Assembly (NCBI RefSeq): GCF_000373905.1
Contig: NZ_KB892705.1
Location: forward strand, 744,001-808,000
Direction of reading: 5' to 3'
DNA from: Mycobacterium sp. 155
Lineage (GTDB): Bacteria; Actinomycetota; Actinomycetes; Mycobacteriales; Mycobacteriaceae
DNA: 64,000 bases
Below, one piece after another: positions 1 to 9,864 of this stretch. How positions within the stretch are numbered: position 1 is the stretch's first letter; every line of letters starts with the position of its first letter. The position numbers and the translations under genes are program-made. Under the pieces are notes generated by a model. The model had not been told where the DNA came from, did no database searches, and worked only from the letters and a program-made list of their open reading frames with translations.

Positions 1-1
1 G

Positions 2-283
2 GCCGAATTGACCCGACGTGTCGCCGCCGCGGCGGCGGACGGCGCGCTCGTACTGGCGCTGCATGAGTCGGCGACCGAGCCCATCACCGAATCGGCTCTC
101 GCCCAAGCTGATTCGCTGATACTGATTGTCGGACCGGAGGGCGGTATCGCCGACGAGGAGCTCGTGGCACTGAACACAGCCGGCGCCCGGGCGGTGCGGC
201 TGGGACCCACAGTGCTGCGTACGTCGACGGCTGCGGCGGTCGCGTTGGGCGCGATCGGTGCACTGACATCGCGCTGGGTCTGA
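2..283 (+). CDS. rsmE: 16S rRNA (uracil-1498-N3)-methyltransferase RsmE, C-terminal part
   Basis: The frame is open from the window edge, so only the last ~93 residues are present and the start lies outside. RsmE methylates N3 of U1498 in 16S rRNA using S-adenosylmethionine and folds as a SPOUT (trefoil-knot) methyltransferase. The knot motif is visible: [15 protein letters not shown], then [20 protein letters not shown], which is the standard SAM-binding ending of the family. In mycobacteria the gene normally lies just upstream of the phoH-ybeY-era string, as here. Family assignment is secure. Confidence 0.93.
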   Translation, partial: AELTRRVAAAAADGALVLALHESATEPITESALAQADSLILIVGPEGGIADEELVALNTAGARAVRLGPTVLRTSTAAAVALGAIGALTSRWV

Positions 284-418
284 GGGATTTTCTGCCAGCC
301 GACGATCAATTTCTGCCAACGGAATTATCTGGTTGACCTGGGTGTTCTAGCCAGCAGACCGGCGACGAAGAGGACACCACCGGCCGCTACCGCAGTAGAC
401 GAAGGAAGCGGGATCATC

Positions 419-586
419 ATGAAAAAGTTCGGGTTTGCCACCATCATCGCCAGTGGCATGGCTGCCGCAGTCCTGGGTCTGGCCGGGCCCGCGCAGGCCG
501 ACGTCGGCCACCACGACTGGCTGGATCAGATCGGCCCGCACGTGACGGTGCCGCAGGTCGACACCACTGTCCACCAGAGCCCCTAA
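419..586 (+). CDS. small secreted protein (55 aa)
   Basis: This 55-residue ORF is too short for most gene callers. It starts with ATG and encodes MKKFGFATIIASGM followed by a hydrophobic stretch and LGLAGPAQADV, a typical Sec signal peptide with an A-Q-A cleavage site near residue 27. Only ~28 residues (VGHHDWLDQIGPHVTVPQV...) would remain after cleavage. Small exported peptides of this kind are common in mycobacteria and their function is unknown. A strong hairpin follows directly (601-632), supporting a monocistronic unit. No partner can be inferred from context. Confidence 0.7.
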   Translation: MKKFGFATIIASGMAAAVLGLAGPAQADVGHHDWLDQIGPHVTVPQVDTTVHQSP

Positions 587-600
587 CGGCCACACTCTCT

Positions 601-632
601 GCGAAGGGCGCCCCTGCTGGGGCGCCCTTCGC
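601..632 (+). terminator. intrinsic terminator-like hairpin after the small secreted protein
   Basis: A perfect 14-bp stem (GCGAAGGGCGCCCC / GGGGCGCCCTTCGC) with a TGCT loop lies 14 bases after the stop at 586. There is no long T-run, which is usual for mycobacterial terminators. It separates the secreted-peptide gene from phoH. Confidence 0.75.
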
Positions 633-745
633 CGTCTGCGCTGCTTATCCATTGGGAGGTGTCACAGACCGGCGGTAAACTGGTCTGAGCAAACCACCCT
701 GGAAGTGCCACGACTCGTATACCGAAGGCAGGAACCAAACCCCAC

Positions 746-2869
746 GTGACGCCCCGCGAGACAACAGCTGATTCCTCGGCTTCCTCACTGGAATCGGTCC
801 GCAGCAGCATCAGTGTTCAACCCGACATCATCGTGGGTCTGCTGGGTTCGGCTGACGGGAACCTGAGGGCGCTCGAACGCCTGCTCGCCGCCGACATCCA
901 CGTGCGCGGCAACGAGATCACCTTCGCCGGCGAACCGGCCGACGTGGCACTGGCCGAACGCGTCATCGCCGAACTGGTCGCCGTCGCATCCAGCGGGCAG
1001 GCGGTGACGCCGGATGCGGTGCGGCACAGCGTCGCGATCCTGACCGGCACCGAGGACGAATCGCCAGCCGAGGTGCTGACGCTGGACATTCTGTCCCGGC
1101 GCGGCAAGACCATCCGGCCCAAGACGCTCAACCAGAAGCGCTACGTCGACGCCATCGATGCCCACACCATCGTCTTCGGGATCGGCCCCGCCGGTACCGG
1201 CAAGACGTACCTGGCCATGGCGAAAGCGGTCAGCGCTCTGCAGACCAAGCAGGTCAGCCGGATCATCCTGACCCGCCCCGCGGTGGAAGCCGGTGAGCGC
1301 CTTGGTTTCCTGCCCGGCACGCTCAGCGAGAAGATCGATCCGTACCTGCGGCCGCTCTATGATGCCCTGCACGACATGATGGATCCCGAGCTGATCCCAA
1401 AGCTGATGAGCGCCGGGGTGATTGAGGTCGCGCCGCTGGCATACATGAGGGGCCGGGCGCAACCGTTGTTCACCAACGTGCTCACACCCGGCGGGTTCCG
1501 TCCGATCGGCGAGATCAAGGTCGGTGATTTCGTGATCGGCTCGGATGGATCACCGACGGAAGTGACTGGCGTATACCCGCAGGGCTTCAAGGAGATCTAT
1601 CGGGTCTGCATGCAGGACGGTGCGTCGACGCTCGCGTCCGGTGACCATCTGTGGGCGGTGTACACGGCTTCGGACCGACGGCGAAACAAGCCGGCTCGGG
1701 TGCTGGAGACCAAGGAGATGATCGGGAATCTCCGAGCCGCCCACGCCCACCGCTACGAGCTGCCGCTGCTGAGTGCTCCGGTGATGTTCGAGTCTCGGCC
1801 GGTGCCGATGGATCCGTATGCCTTGGGGTTGCTGTTGGGCGACGGATGTTTCTCCTCCCACGCGACCCCGACCTTCGCGACGAAGGATCCGGAGCTGGCG
1901 GAGGCGCTCGAGACCCTTGTTCCCGGCATCGTGGTTCGCCGCAAGACCGAGATCGATTACGTGCTGAATCGTGTCGCCAGCCCAGGCGAAGTGATCACGA
2001 TCGAGAACCCGGTCACCGGAGTCATGCGCCGCCTGGGTTTGGCCGGTAAGAAATCTGACACGAAGTTCGTTCCGGCCGACTACCTGTTCAATTCGCCGGA
2101 CGTGCGGTTGGCCGTGCTGCAGGGTCTCCTTGACACCGACGGAGGCCCTGTCACGCAGGACGGCCGGACCTGCCGGGTCCAGTACACGACCGCATCTGAT
2201 CGGCTGCGGGATGATGTGGTCTTCCTCGTCGAGTCGCTGGGCGGTGTCGTCTATGTGCGCACGCGGAAAGCCGAGGGGCGTAAGCCCGGACTGGCCCGGG
2301 GGCGCGAAGTTCATCACCGTCTTGACGCCCACATTCTTGACATCCGCCTACCTGCAGGCGTCGTACCGTTCCGGCTGGTGCGTAAGGCGGCGAAGTACGA
2401 CGAGACGGGCGGCGGCCGGCCGATGCGGTTCATCGACCGTATCGAACCGGCGGGCACCACGGAGGCCGTGTGCATCAGCGTGGCGGCCGAAGACTCGCTC
2501 TACGTCACCGAGGATTTCCTGCTCACCCACAACACCCTCAACGACGCGTTCATCATTCTCGACGAGGCGCAGAACACCACCGCCGAGCAGATGAAGATGT
2601 TCCTGACCCGGCTCGGGTTCGGGTCCAAGGTCGTCGTCACCGGTGACATCACCCAGATGGATCTACCCGGCGGTGCCACCTCCGGGTTGCGCGCCGCCAT
2701 GACCATTCTCGACGGTATCGAAGACATCCACTTCGCCGAACTGACCAGTGCTGACGTGGTTCGCCACCGGTTGGTATCGGAAATCGTCGACGCCTACGCA
2801 CGACATGAGGAGCCGGCATTGTTGAACCGGGCCCAGCGCCGATCATCGACCGGGCGGTCACGGCAATGA
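746..2869 (+). CDS. phoH: PhoH-family ATPase interrupted by an intein
   Basis: This is a PhoH-like P-loop ATPase, cytoplasmic, probably an RNA-linked NTPase; the physiological role is unsettled. The start is GTG. The N-terminal region (to ~residue 125) contains the KH-like segment [16 protein letters not shown]. The Walker A motif [10 protein letters not shown] lies near residue 150, and the Walker B segment FIILDEAQN lies just after the intein. Residues 238-596 form a 359-residue intein inserted between APLAYMRGR and TLNDAF. The spliced protein would be 348 residues, the normal length for mycobacterial PhoH. The stop overlaps the ybeY start (ATGA), so it is probably co-transcribed with ybeY, the CorC-like gene and era. 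Function depends on protein splicing, since the intein separates Walker A from Walker B. Confidence 0.96.
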   Translation: MTPRETTADSSASSLESVRSSISVQPDIIVGLLGSADGNLRALERLLAADIHVRGNEITFAGEPADVALAERVIAELVAVASSGQAVTPDAVRHSVAILTGTEDESPAEVLTLDILSRRGKTIRPKTLNQKRYVDAIDAHTIVFGIGPAGTGKTYLAMAKAVSALQTKQVSRIILTRPAVEAGERLGFLPGTLSEKIDPYLRPLYDALHDMMDPELIPKLMSAGVIEVAPLAYMRGRAQPLFTNVLTPGGFRPIGEIKVGDFVIGSDGSPTEVTGVYPQGFKEIYRVCMQDGASTLASGDHLWAVYTASDRRRNKPARVLETKEMIGNLRAAHAHRYELPLLSAPVMFESRPVPMDPYALGLLLGDGCFSSHATPTFATKDPELAEALETLVPGIVVRRKTEIDYVLNRVASPGEVITIENPVTGVMRRLGLAGKKSDTKFVPADYLFNSPDVRLAVLQGLLDTDGGPVTQDGRTCRVQYTTASDRLRDDVVFLVESLGGVVYVRTRKAEGRKPGLARGREVHHRLDAHILDIRLPAGVVPFRLVRKAAKYDETGGGRPMRFIDRIEPAGTTEAVCISVAAEDSLYVTEDFLLTHNTLNDAFIILDEAQNTTAEQMKMFLTRLGFGSKVVVTGDITQMDLPGGATSGLRAAMTILDGIEDIHFAELTSADVVRHRLVSEIVDAYARHEEPALLNRAQRRSSTGRSRQ
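1457..2533 (+). other. PhoH intein (359 aa) with class 3 splicing signature and LAGLIDADG endonuclease
   Basis: The boundaries are R|A (codon 238) and N|T (codon 596/597). The first intein residue is Ala, so the usual Cys/Ser nucleophile is missing. Block B reads TLASGDHLW, with His two residues before Trp (Trp at protein residue 303). Block F reads AVCISV, with Cys at residue 576 in place of the usual Asp. The C-terminus is LLTHN followed by Thr+1. This Trp-Cys-Thr set is the hallmark of class 3 inteins, which start splicing from the block F cysteine. The central part has two LAGLIDADG-type motifs, LGLLLGDGC and LQGLLDTDG, so a DOD homing endonuclease domain is present and looks intact. Insertion next to the ATPase catalytic site fits the habit of inteins to sit in conserved sites. 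Confidence 0.92.
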
Positions 2870-3417
2870 GCATCGAGGTATCCAACGAGTCGGGCATCGA
2901 CGTTTCGGAGTCGGAACTCATCAGCGTCGCGCGGTTCGTCATCGAGAAGATGGATGTGCATCCGGCAGCCGAGCTTTCGATGGTGTTGGTGGACAGCGCC
3001 GCGATGGCCGACCTTCACATGCGGTGGATGGACCTGCCGGGCCCCACCGATGTCATGAGTTTCCCGATGGACGAGCTGGAGCCCGGCGGCCGGCCGGACT
3101 CATCCGAGCCGGGGCCGGCGATGCTCGGCGACATCGTGCTCTGCCCGGAGTTCGCCGAGCAACAGGCGGTCAAGGCGGGGCATTCGCTCGGCCAGGAGCT
3201 GGCATTGCTGACGGTGCACGGGGTGCTGCATCTGCTGGGCTACGATCACGCCGAGCCCGATGAAGAAAAAGAGATGTTCGCCCTGCAGCGCCAACTCCTC
3301 GAGGAGTGGGTGGCCAATCAGGTGCAGGCCTACCACGACGACCAGCAGACCCAGAAGGACCAGCGCCTGCTGGACGAGTCCCGATACTTTGACGAATTCA
3401 ACGGCGACGAACGGTGA
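2866..3417 (+). CDS. ybeY: endoribonuclease YbeY (16S rRNA 3' maturation / ribosome quality control)
   Basis: This is a zinc-dependent endoribonuclease for 16S rRNA 3'-end maturation and 70S quality control. The signature H-x3-H-x5-H zinc motif is present as [11 protein letters not shown], and the upstream family motif [11 protein letters not shown] is also there. At 183 aa it has the usual mycobacterial length. The ATG overlaps the phoH stop by four bases and its own stop overlaps the next gene (GTGA at 3414), indicating translational coupling. The acidic, Gln-rich C-terminal tail is typical of mycobacterial YbeY. Confidence 0.95.
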   Translation: MSIEVSNESGIDVSESELISVARFVIEKMDVHPAAELSMVLVDSAAMADLHMRWMDLPGPTDVMSFPMDELEPGGRPDSSEPGPAMLGDIVLCPEFAEQQAVKAGHSLGQELALLTVHGVLHLLGYDHAEPDEEKEMFALQRQLLEEWVANQVQAYHDDQQTQKDQRLLDESRYFDEFNGDER

Positions 3418-4712
3418 GCGGACTCGCCCCACTGCTCGGCGCCATCGCGCTGGTCGGGTTCGGCGGGCTGTTCGCTGCGATCGACGCGGCACTGTCGACG
3501 GTGTCCATTGCCCGCATCGAAGAACTGGTCCGTGACGAGCGGCCCGGCGCGGCCCGGCTGTCGCGGGTGGTCGCGGAGCGGCCCCGCTACATCAATCTCG
3601 TAGTCCTGCTGCGTATCACGTGCGAAGTCTGTGCGACGGTGCTGTTGGTCGCCTATCTCGACGGTCACCTCGGGGTGAGTTGGGGCCTGGTGGCCGCGGC
3701 GGCGATCATGGTGGTCACCAGTTTTGTGGCCATCGGCGTCGGCCCCCGCACCGTCGGCCGACAGAACGCCTACTCGATCGCGCTGGCGTCCGCGATACCG
3801 CTGCAGGCGATTTCGATGCTGTTGACACCTATCAGCCGCCTGCTGGTGCTGATCGGCAACGCACTCACGCCTGGCCGCGGTTTCCGCAACGGCCCGTTCG
3901 CCTCCGAGATCGAGCTGCGTGAAGTGGTCGATCTGGCTCAGCAGCGCGGCGTGGTGGCCGATGAGGAACGCCGAATGATCCAGTCGGTGTTCGAGCTCGG
4001 CGACACTCCTGCGCGCGAGGTGATGGTGCCGCGCACCGAGATGGTGTGGATCGAGAGCGACAAGTCTGCGGGGCAAGCCACCTCGTTGGCGGTGCTCAGC
4101 GGACATTCCCGCATCCCCGTGATCGGGGAGAACGTCGACGACGTCGTCGGCGTGGTCTATCTCAAAGACCTTGTCCAGCAGACCTACTACTCCACCAATG
4201 GTGGCCAGGACACCACGGTGGCGCAGGTGATGCGGTCGGCGGTGTTCGTCCCGGACTCCAAACCGCTCGACGAATTGCTCAACGACATGCAGCTTGCCCG
4301 TAACCACATGGCGCTGCTGGTCGATGAGTATGGCGCGATCGCCGGGCTGGTCACCATCGAGGACGTGCTGGAGGAGATCGTCGGCGAGATCGCCGACGAG
4401 TACGACACCGATGAGGTGGCGCCCGTGGAAGACTTGGGCGACAAGCAGTTCCGGGTTTCCGCGCGGTTGCCGATCGAGGATCTCTGCGAACTGTATGACC
4501 TGGAGCCTGACGAGGATCTCGACGTCGACACCGTCGGCGGCCTGCTTGCATTGGAACTGGGCCGCGTCCCGCTGCCCGGTGCACAGGTGGACTGGGGTCG
4601 GCTGCGGTTGCGCGCCGAAGGTGGCCCCGCTCGTCGGGGCCGGGTGCGGGTCGGCACCGTGCTCGTGAGCCCGATCGAGACCGATGAACAGGAGCTAACC
4701 GTCGATGACTGA
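3414..4712 (+). CDS. CNNM/CorC-family membrane protein (hemolysin-like, CBS domains)
   Basis: This 432-residue membrane protein starts with GTG overlapping the ybeY stop. Its N-terminal DUF21/CNNM membrane domain has about three to four hydrophobic spans within the first ~140 residues. A pair of CBS domains follows ([12 protein letters not shown] near 205, then [26 protein letters not shown] near 310), and a CorC_HlyC domain closes the protein. Family members are linked to Mg2+/Co2+ efflux or membrane metal homeostasis; the older name hemolysin is not informative. The position between ybeY and era is conserved in mycobacteria (Rv2366c-like). The DEYG...TIEDVLEE motif makes the family certain, while the transported ion is inferred. 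Confidence 0.9.
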   Translation: MSGLAPLLGAIALVGFGGLFAAIDAALSTVSIARIEELVRDERPGAARLSRVVAERPRYINLVVLLRITCEVCATVLLVAYLDGHLGVSWGLVAAAAIMVVTSFVAIGVGPRTVGRQNAYSIALASAIPLQAISMLLTPISRLLVLIGNALTPGRGFRNGPFASEIELREVVDLAQQRGVVADEERRMIQSVFELGDTPAREVMVPRTEMVWIESDKSAGQATSLAVLSGHSRIPVIGENVDDVVGVVYLKDLVQQTYYSTNGGQDTTVAQVMRSAVFVPDSKPLDELLNDMQLARNHMALLVDEYGAIAGLVTIEDVLEEIVGEIADEYDTDEVAPVEDLGDKQFRVSARLPIEDLCELYDLEPDEDLDVDTVGGLLALELGRVPLPGAQVDWGRLRLRAEGGPARRGRVRVGTVLVSPIETDEQELTVDD

Positions 4713-5022
4713 ACTTGACGCCGAGGACGCCAAACTCGTGGTGCTCGCCCGTGGGGCGATGGGCCGGGCCGAGACATCGGCCGGTGCTGCCGTCCGCGAT
4801 CTCGATGGGCGTACCTACGCCGGCGCACCGGTGGAGCTGGCGGCGCTGCGGCTGACCGCACTGCAGGCGGCAGTGGCGGCCGCTGTCTCCAGCGGTGCCA
4901 CAGGTCTGGAGGCGGCGGTCCTGGTCGGCGGCTCCGAACAGGACGCCGGAGTGGCTGCGGTGCGGGAGCTTTCCGCCGATGCCGCGGTGGTCGTCACCGA
5001 CCGGGCAGGAAATCCGGTATGA
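4705..5022 (+). CDS. cytidine deaminase-like protein
   Basis: This 105-residue protein overlaps the preceding gene by eight bases and the era start by four (ATGA), so it belongs to the same operon. It resembles the small cytidine-deaminase-fold proteins found beside era in mycobacteria (Rv2365c-like): [22 protein letters not shown] matches the CDA beta-strand region. The zinc-binding Cys/His residues of true deaminases are not evident: no HAE and no PCxxC can be seen. Catalytic activity is therefore doubtful and the protein is better described as CDA-like of unknown function. Confidence 0.8.
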   Translation: MTELDAEDAKLVVLARGAMGRAETSAGAAVRDLDGRTYAGAPVELAALRLTALQAAVAAAVSSGATGLEAAVLVGGSEQDAGVAAVRELSADAAVVVTDRAGNPV

Positions 5023-5990
5023 CCGACGATGTCGAATTCCGTTCCGGCTTTGTGTGTTTCGTCGGCCGGCCCAACACCGGCAAGTCGACGCTGACCAACG
5101 CGCTGGTCGGCAGCAAGGTCGCGATCACGTCGAATCGGCCGCAGACCACGCGGCACACCATCCGCGGCATCGTGCACCGTGAGGACTTCCAGATCATCCT
5201 GGTCGACACACCGGGCTTGCACCGGCCCCGCACCCTGCTGGGCCAGCGGCTCAACGATCTGGTCAAGGACACGTACTCCGAGGTCGATGTGATCGGCTTG
5301 TGCATCCCCGCCGACGAGGCGATCGGCCCGGGAGACCGCTGGATATATCAGCAGATCCGTGCGGTCGCACCGAAGACCACCCTGATCGTGATCGTCACCA
5401 AGATCGACAAGGTGTCCAAGGATCGCGTCGCCGCACAGTTGATGGCGGTCAGTGAACTGGTCCGCGGACGCGAGGAGCAATCAGGATCCCGCGGACGCGA
5501 GGAGCAATCAGAATCGAGCCCCGACACTGAGATCGTCCCGGTGTCGGCCACCGCCAACGAACAACTCGACGTGCTCACCGATGTCCTCGTCTCCAAGCTG
5601 CCGCCGGGCCCCGCGTATTACCCCGACGGTGAGCTGACCGACGAGCCCGAGGAAGTCCTCATGGCCGAGCTGATCCGCGAGGCCGCGCTGGAAGGCGTGC
5701 GCGACGAACTGCCGCACTCCCTGGCCGTGGTGATCGAGGACGTCGAGGAACGGCCAGGACGCGATGCCGACAATCCCCTCATCGACGTGCACGCGATCCT
5801 CTATGTCGAGCGGGACAGTCAGAAGGGCATCGTCATCGGCAAAGGCGGTGCACGGCTGCGCGAGGTCGGCACCGCGGCCCGCACCCAGATCGAAAAGCTG
5901 CTCGGCACAAAGGTTTATCTGGATCTGCGGGTCAAGATCGCCAAGAACTGGCAGCGTGACCCCAAACAGCTCGGGCGACTCGGCTTCTGA
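5019..5990 (+). CDS. era: GTPase Era (30S assembly)
   Basis: Era is an essential GTPase that binds the 16S rRNA 3' end during 30S assembly. G1 is GRPNTGKST (residues ~16-24), G3 is DTPGLH, G4 is TKID (near 128), and a C-terminal type II KH domain contains GIVIGKGGARLREVG. The length is 323 aa, about 20 more than usual, because of an in-frame 27-bp tandem duplication encoding RGREEQS-GS/ES twice at residues 149-166, between G4 and G5. The duplication lies in a surface-loop region of the G domain and does not touch recognised motifs. It closes the phoH-ybeY-era operon. Confidence 0.95.
   Translation: MTDDVEFRSGFVCFVGRPNTGKSTLTNALVGSKVAITSNRPQTTRHTIRGIVHREDFQIILVDTPGLHRPRTLLGQRLNDLVKDTYSEVDVIGLCIPADEAIGPGDRWIYQQIRAVAPKTTLIVIVTKIDKVSKDRVAAQLMAVSELVRGREEQSGSRGREEQSESSPDTEIVPVSATANEQLDVLTDVLVSKLPPGPAYYPDGELTDEPEEVLMAELIREAALEGVRDELPHSLAVVIEDVEERPGRDADNPLIDVHAILYVERDSQKGIVIGKGGARLREVGTAARTQIEKLLGTKVYLDLRVKIAKNWQRDPKQLGRLGF
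5462..5515 (+). repeat. two tandem 27-bp repeats inside era
   Basis: Copies 5462-5488 and 5489-5515 are identical except for one base (G to A at position 24 of the unit). Each begins CCGCGGACGCGAGGAGCAAT. The period is a multiple of three, so the reading frame is kept. Confidence 0.95.
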
Positions 5991-6165
5991 GTCTCGGGAC
6001 CGGCTGAACACGCAGTGACGATGTTGCACACCTCGCCGGATCCGGTCACCCGAACAGCACGGTTGACCCGGTGGGGTCTTTGTGTGCGCCGGGGTTTGCA
6101 TTCTGCCGGGCCACTGTCGACCGCACATCCGGGGTGACGCACAAGAGGGGCGATGGAGTAGGCGA

Positions 6166-7647
6166 CTACTCGATTCTTTGCTGCTGCGGCGAAGTCGCCT
6201 CCGGAGTGTGCCACCACGGCGCGGGTTGTCTGGCGACCCAATCGTTGATCGCTTCCAACTCGGCGGCCAGTGAGATCAACAGCGGCTCACTGTTGGCCGG
6301 ACCCATCAGTTGCACGCCGATTGGCAACCCGTCGGAGGTGAAGCCGGCCGGGACGCTGATTGCCGGCCAGCCCAGCAGGTTCCACGGCCAGGTTATCGGG
6401 CAGTATCGGATGGCTGCGCGTTCGGTGGCGGTCCAGCTGAGCCGGTCGAATTCGTGCGTCAGGGGCGGTGGCAGGGCGGTGGTGGGCGCGATGATGACGT
6501 CGACGAGGTTGAAGATCCAGCCGACGCGGCGTCGTGCCTCAGCTTCGTGGGCCCTGGCTTTGCGCAGCACATCCTCGGAGAGCAACCGGCCGATGCGCAT
6601 GTTGATCACAGTGCGTTCGTCGTAGTTGACACCGTGGTGTTGCTCGCCGAGTCTCTCGGCCCAGTCCAGCAGTCCGGCAGTGGAGCGCGATAGGAAATCC
6701 CACGACATCCGGCGGCTGTAATGGGGGTCTTTTCTGACGACGCTGTGTCCCAGCTGGCCGAGTTGTTCGGCGACGGTGTGCAGCCCGGCGAGGATCTCCG
6801 GGTTCAGCCTGGCCCGAAATCCGGTGAACGGGAAGGCCGTCGACATCGCGACCCGCAGCGGCCCCGGCGCTTGACCTACGTAGTCGGCGGTCTGCACGGG
6901 TGGTGGTTGGTGCAGGTCGTCGGTGGCATTGCCCGATGCGGCGTCGAGTACCAGTGCGGCGTCGCTGACGGTACGGGCCAGCACCCCGTTGACGGTGATG
7001 CCGTTGAACGCTTCGGGCAGCGGCGAGGTGGAGATCCGTCCGCGCTGCGGTTTGATACCGACCAGGTGGGTCCAGGCCGCGGGGATGCGGACGCTGCCCG
7101 CGCCGTCCGAGCCGATGGCCGCGCTGACCAGTCCGGCGGCTACGGCTGCCGCGCTGCCGCCGGAGGAGCCGCCCGCGCTGTGTTTACGTGACCACGGATT
7201 GCGGGTGTGGCCGAATGCCGGTCCACCGGTGAACGGCCACTGCCCGAGCTCGCAGGTGTTGGTCTTGCCGACGATGACCGCGCCGGCCTCTCTGAGCCGG
7301 CGCACCACCTCGGAGTCGGCCGTGGCCGGTCGGACATCGGCGTCGGTGCCGAAGCGGGTGGGCACCCCGGCAATGTCGACGTCGTCCTTGACGGCGATGG
7401 GAATTCCCAGCAGCGGCAGTTGCTCACCGGCCGCGCGTTTGCGGTCGGCGGCGGTGGCGTCGGTCATCGCCTGCTCGGCGAGGACCACCCGGAACGCGTT
7501 GAGCGTGGACTGGCTGGCGGCGATGGCATGCAGTGACCGCTGTACCAGTTGCTCAGATGTGACGGCGCCACTGGCGAGCTGGTAGAGCTGATTGACGAGG
7601 GTATCCAGGACTGGAGAGGTCGAGTCGGTGGCCGTGGATTTTCCCAT
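6166..7647 (-). CDS. amiA2: amidase signature family amidase (AmiA2-like)
   Basis: This is an amidase-signature serine hydrolase acting on carboxylic amides; the physiological substrate is unknown. The Ser-cisSer-Lys triad elements are all visible: Lys in IPIAVKDDVD, the glycine-serine stretch GGSSGGSAAAVAAGL, and the nucleophile segment GSDGAGSVRIPAA. I chose the ATG at 7647 (493 aa, MGKSTATDST...). The longer frame to 7824 would run across the divergent recO start and adds residues unlike the family. The neighbour order era-amidase-recO matches mycobacterial Rv2364c-Rv2363-Rv2362c. The symbol rests on that synteny. Confidence 0.9.
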   Translation of the reverse strand: MGKSTATDSTSPVLDTLVNQLYQLASGAVTSEQLVQRSLHAIAASQSTLNAFRVVLAEQAMTDATAADRKRAAGEQLPLLGIPIAVKDDVDIAGVPTRFGTDADVRPATADSEVVRRLREAGAVIVGKTNTCELGQWPFTGGPAFGHTRNPWSRKHSAGGSSGGSAAAVAAGLVSAAIGSDGAGSVRIPAAWTHLVGIKPQRGRISTSPLPEAFNGITVNGVLARTVSDAALVLDAASGNATDDLHQPPPVQTADYVGQAPGPLRVAMSTAFPFTGFRARLNPEILAGLHTVAEQLGQLGHSVVRKDPHYSRRMSWDFLSRSTAGLLDWAERLGEQHHGVNYDERTVINMRIGRLLSEDVLRKARAHEAEARRRVGWIFNLVDVIIAPTTALPPPLTHEFDRLSWTATERAAIRYCPITWPWNLLGWPAISVPAGFTSDGLPIGVQLMGPANSEPLLISLAAELEAINDWVARQPAPWWHTPEATSPQQQRIE

Positions 7648-7711
7648 CACATTTGAGGATATCGGCGGTGCGTTCGGCAAATCTGTCCGGCCACGATGAG
7701 AGACTGTCCCG

Positions 7712-8554
7712 ATGCGGCTGTACCGGGATCGGGCGGTAGTGCTGCGCCAGCACAAGCTCGGCGAGGCCGACCGGATCGTCACCCTGCTCACCCGCGACCA
7801 CGGTTTGGTCCGCGCGGTGGCCAAGGGTGTGCGGCGTACCCGCAGTAAGTTCGGTGCCCGGCTGGAGCCGTTTGCTCACATCGACGTTCAGCTCCATCCC
7901 GGCCGCAATCTCGACATCGTCACGCAGGTTCAGGCCATTGACGCCTTTGCTGCCGACATCGTCAGTGACTACGGCCGCTACACGTGTGCGTGCGCCATGT
8001 TGGAGACTGCCGAACGGTTGGCCGGCGAGGAGCGGGCGCCGATGCCCGCACTGCACCGGCTGACGGTGGCGGCGCTGCGAGCGGTCGCCGACGGTGCCCG
8101 CGCTCGGGAGCTGGTTCTCGACTCTTACCTGCTGCGGGCGATGGGGGTGGCCGGCTGGGCGCCGGCGCTGACCGAATGTGCCCGCTGTGCCGCGCCGGGT
8201 CCGCACCGCGCATTCCACGTCGCCGCCGGCGGCAGTGTGTGCGTGCATTGCCGGCCCAGCGGATCGTCCACGCCGCCGCAGGCGGTACTCGATCTGATGA
8301 CGGCGCTGCATGACGGCGACTGGGAGTATGCCGAGACGACGACGTCGGGGCACCGCAGCCAGGCCAGCGGGCTCATCGCGGCGCACCTGCAGTGGCATCT
8401 GGAACGTCAGTTGCGGACATTGCCTCTGGTGGAGCGGACCTACCGGGTGGATCGGACAGTCGCCGACCGACGGGCCGCGCTGGTCGGGCAGGATATGGCA
8501 CATGGCATTCAAACGGGGCAAGATCACCTACCCGCAGCTTCCCCCGGCGCCTGA
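7712..8554 (+). CDS. recO: DNA repair protein RecO
   Basis: RecO is a recombination mediator that loads RecA on gapped DNA with RecR. It is 280 aa and starts [23 protein letters not shown], the typical N-terminal OB-fold opening. A C-terminal four-cysteine zinc-type motif is visible (CARCAAPG ... CVHC, residues ~154-177). The 3' end overlaps the uppS start by 53 bases, so the two genes are co-translated from one transcript. The arrangement is conserved in mycobacteria. Confidence 0.95.
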   Translation: MRLYRDRAVVLRQHKLGEADRIVTLLTRDHGLVRAVAKGVRRTRSKFGARLEPFAHIDVQLHPGRNLDIVTQVQAIDAFAADIVSDYGRYTCACAMLETAERLAGEERAPMPALHRLTVAALRAVADGARARELVLDSYLLRAMGVAGWAPALTECARCAAPGPHRAFHVAAGGSVCVHCRPSGSSTPPQAVLDLMTALHDGDWEYAETTTSGHRSQASGLIAAHLQWHLERQLRTLPLVERTYRVDRTVADRRAALVGQDMAHGIQTGQDHLPAASPGA

Positions 8555-9383
8555 GGACTATCCGACCTTCCCTGACACGTCGACCTGGCCGGTCGTTTTC
8601 CCGGAGTTGCCGCCCAATACCAACGGCCGCTTCTCGCGCCCGCCGCAGCACACCTCGAAGGCTTCCGCGCCGCAGATCCCGGCAGACCAGGTGCCCAATC
8701 ATGTCGCGGTGGTGATGGACGGCAACGGTCGCTGGGCCACCCAGCGGGGGCTGGGCCGGACCGAGGGACACAAGATGGGTGAGGCGGTGTTGATCGACGT
8801 CACCTGCGGCGCCATCGAACTCGGTATCAAACACTTGAGTGTGTACGCGTTTTCGACCGAGAACTGGAAGCGCAGCACCGAGGAAGTCCGGTTCTTGATG
8901 GGCTTCAACCGGGAGGTGGTGCGCCGCCGCCGGGAGAATCTGGATGCCATGGGTGTGAACATGCGGTGGGTCGGCTCACGGCCCAGGATGTGGCGCAGCG
9001 TCATCAAGGAGTTCGATATCGCCGAGCAGATGACTGTCGACAACGATGTCATCACCGTCAATTACTGCGTGAACTACGGCGGGCGTACCGAGATCGTGGA
9101 GGCGGCTAGGGCGCTCGCCGAAGACGCAGTAGCGGGCACCGTGAATCCGAGCCGCATCAGCGAGGCGTCGTTCGCCAAACACCTGCACCGGCCCGACATC
9201 CCCGATGTCGACCTGTTCATCCGCACTTCGGGGGAGCGGCGAGCCAGCAACTTCCTGCTCTGGCAGGCCGCGTACGCGGAGTTCGTGTTCCAAGACAAGC
9301 TGTGGCCCGATTACGACCGTCGCGATCTGTGGGCGGCCTGCGAGGAATACGTCAACCGCAACCGTCGCTTCGGCAGGGCGTGA
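8502..9383 (+). CDS. uppS: polyprenyl (decaprenyl) diphosphate synthase, cis-prenyltransferase
   Basis: This Z-prenyltransferase makes the polyprenyl diphosphate carrier for peptidoglycan and arabinogalactan assembly at the membrane. The hallmark [17 protein letters not shown] lies near residue 68, and [13 protein letters not shown] and [19 protein letters not shown], which bind isopentenyl diphosphate, follow. I used ATG 8502 (293 aa, [11 protein letters not shown]), which matches the mycobacterial long-chain enzyme (Rv2361c) in length. A longer frame from 8310 only repeats recO sequence in another frame. Confidence 0.95.
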   Translation: MAFKRGKITYPQLPPAPEDYPTFPDTSTWPVVFPELPPNTNGRFSRPPQHTSKASAPQIPADQVPNHVAVVMDGNGRWATQRGLGRTEGHKMGEAVLIDVTCGAIELGIKHLSVYAFSTENWKRSTEEVRFLMGFNREVVRRRRENLDAMGVNMRWVGSRPRMWRSVIKEFDIAEQMTVDNDVITVNYCVNYGGRTEIVEAARALAEDAVAGTVNPSRISEASFAKHLHRPDIPDVDLFIRTSGERRASNFLLWQAAYAEFVFQDKLWPDYDRRDLWAACEEYVNRNRRFGRA

Positions 9384-9389
9384 TGCGTC

Positions 9390-9836
9390 ATGCCTAGCCT
9401 TCTGCAACAGTTGTCCTCCGCGCTCGGTGAGGTGATGTCCGTCGTCGAAGAGGAGGACGACGCGCTGACCGTCACCGTCGACGGATCGGTCGCCTCGGTG
9501 CGCGTCGTCACCATCGCCGAAGGGCTGGAGATGGTATCTCTGACGCAGCCGCTGGCGTGGGATCTGCCGCTCAACAACAAGATTCGCGAACGGGTGACCA
9601 ATCACGCCAGCCGCACCATGCTGGGCTCGGTGGTCTTGGTGGAGAAGTTGGTCACCACACCCGTCAACGGTACGACGGCGAAAGGGGCGGTGCGCAAGAG
9701 CTCGGTGAAGAAGGTCGCCGACGTGATGCTGCGTTACAACTTTCCGGCAGCCGGGCTCACCGACGAAGCTTTGCGCACGCTGATCCTGATGGTGCTGGCG
9801 ACGGGTGCCGACGTGCGTCGCGACCTCATGTCATGA
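9390..9836 (+). CDS. conserved mycobacterial protein (Rv2360c-like)
   Basis: This 148-residue protein lies six bases after uppS in the same operon. It has no signal peptide or membrane span. Its sequence (MPSLLQQLSSALGEVMSVVEEEDDALTV...) suggests a small alpha/beta protein of the sensory-chaperone or YbjN type, but I see no catalytic motif. The position between uppS and zur is conserved in mycobacteria. Function is unknown. Confidence 0.8.
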   Translation: MPSLLQQLSSALGEVMSVVEEEDDALTVTVDGSVASVRVVTIAEGLEMVSLTQPLAWDLPLNNKIRERVTNHASRTMLGSVVLVEKLVTTPVNGTTAKGAVRKSSVKKVADVMLRYNFPAAGLTDEALRTLILMVLATGADVRRDLMS

Positions 9837-9864
9837 CCCGTTGCCGGCGCGCGTGATCGGTGAT

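Noticed and set aside
4705..5022. Active cytidine deaminase
   Set aside because: The zinc-ligand motifs of deaminases are not visible, so only the fold-level name is kept.
7648..7824. N-terminal extension of the amidase
   Set aside because: It crosses the divergent recO start and is unlike other amidases.
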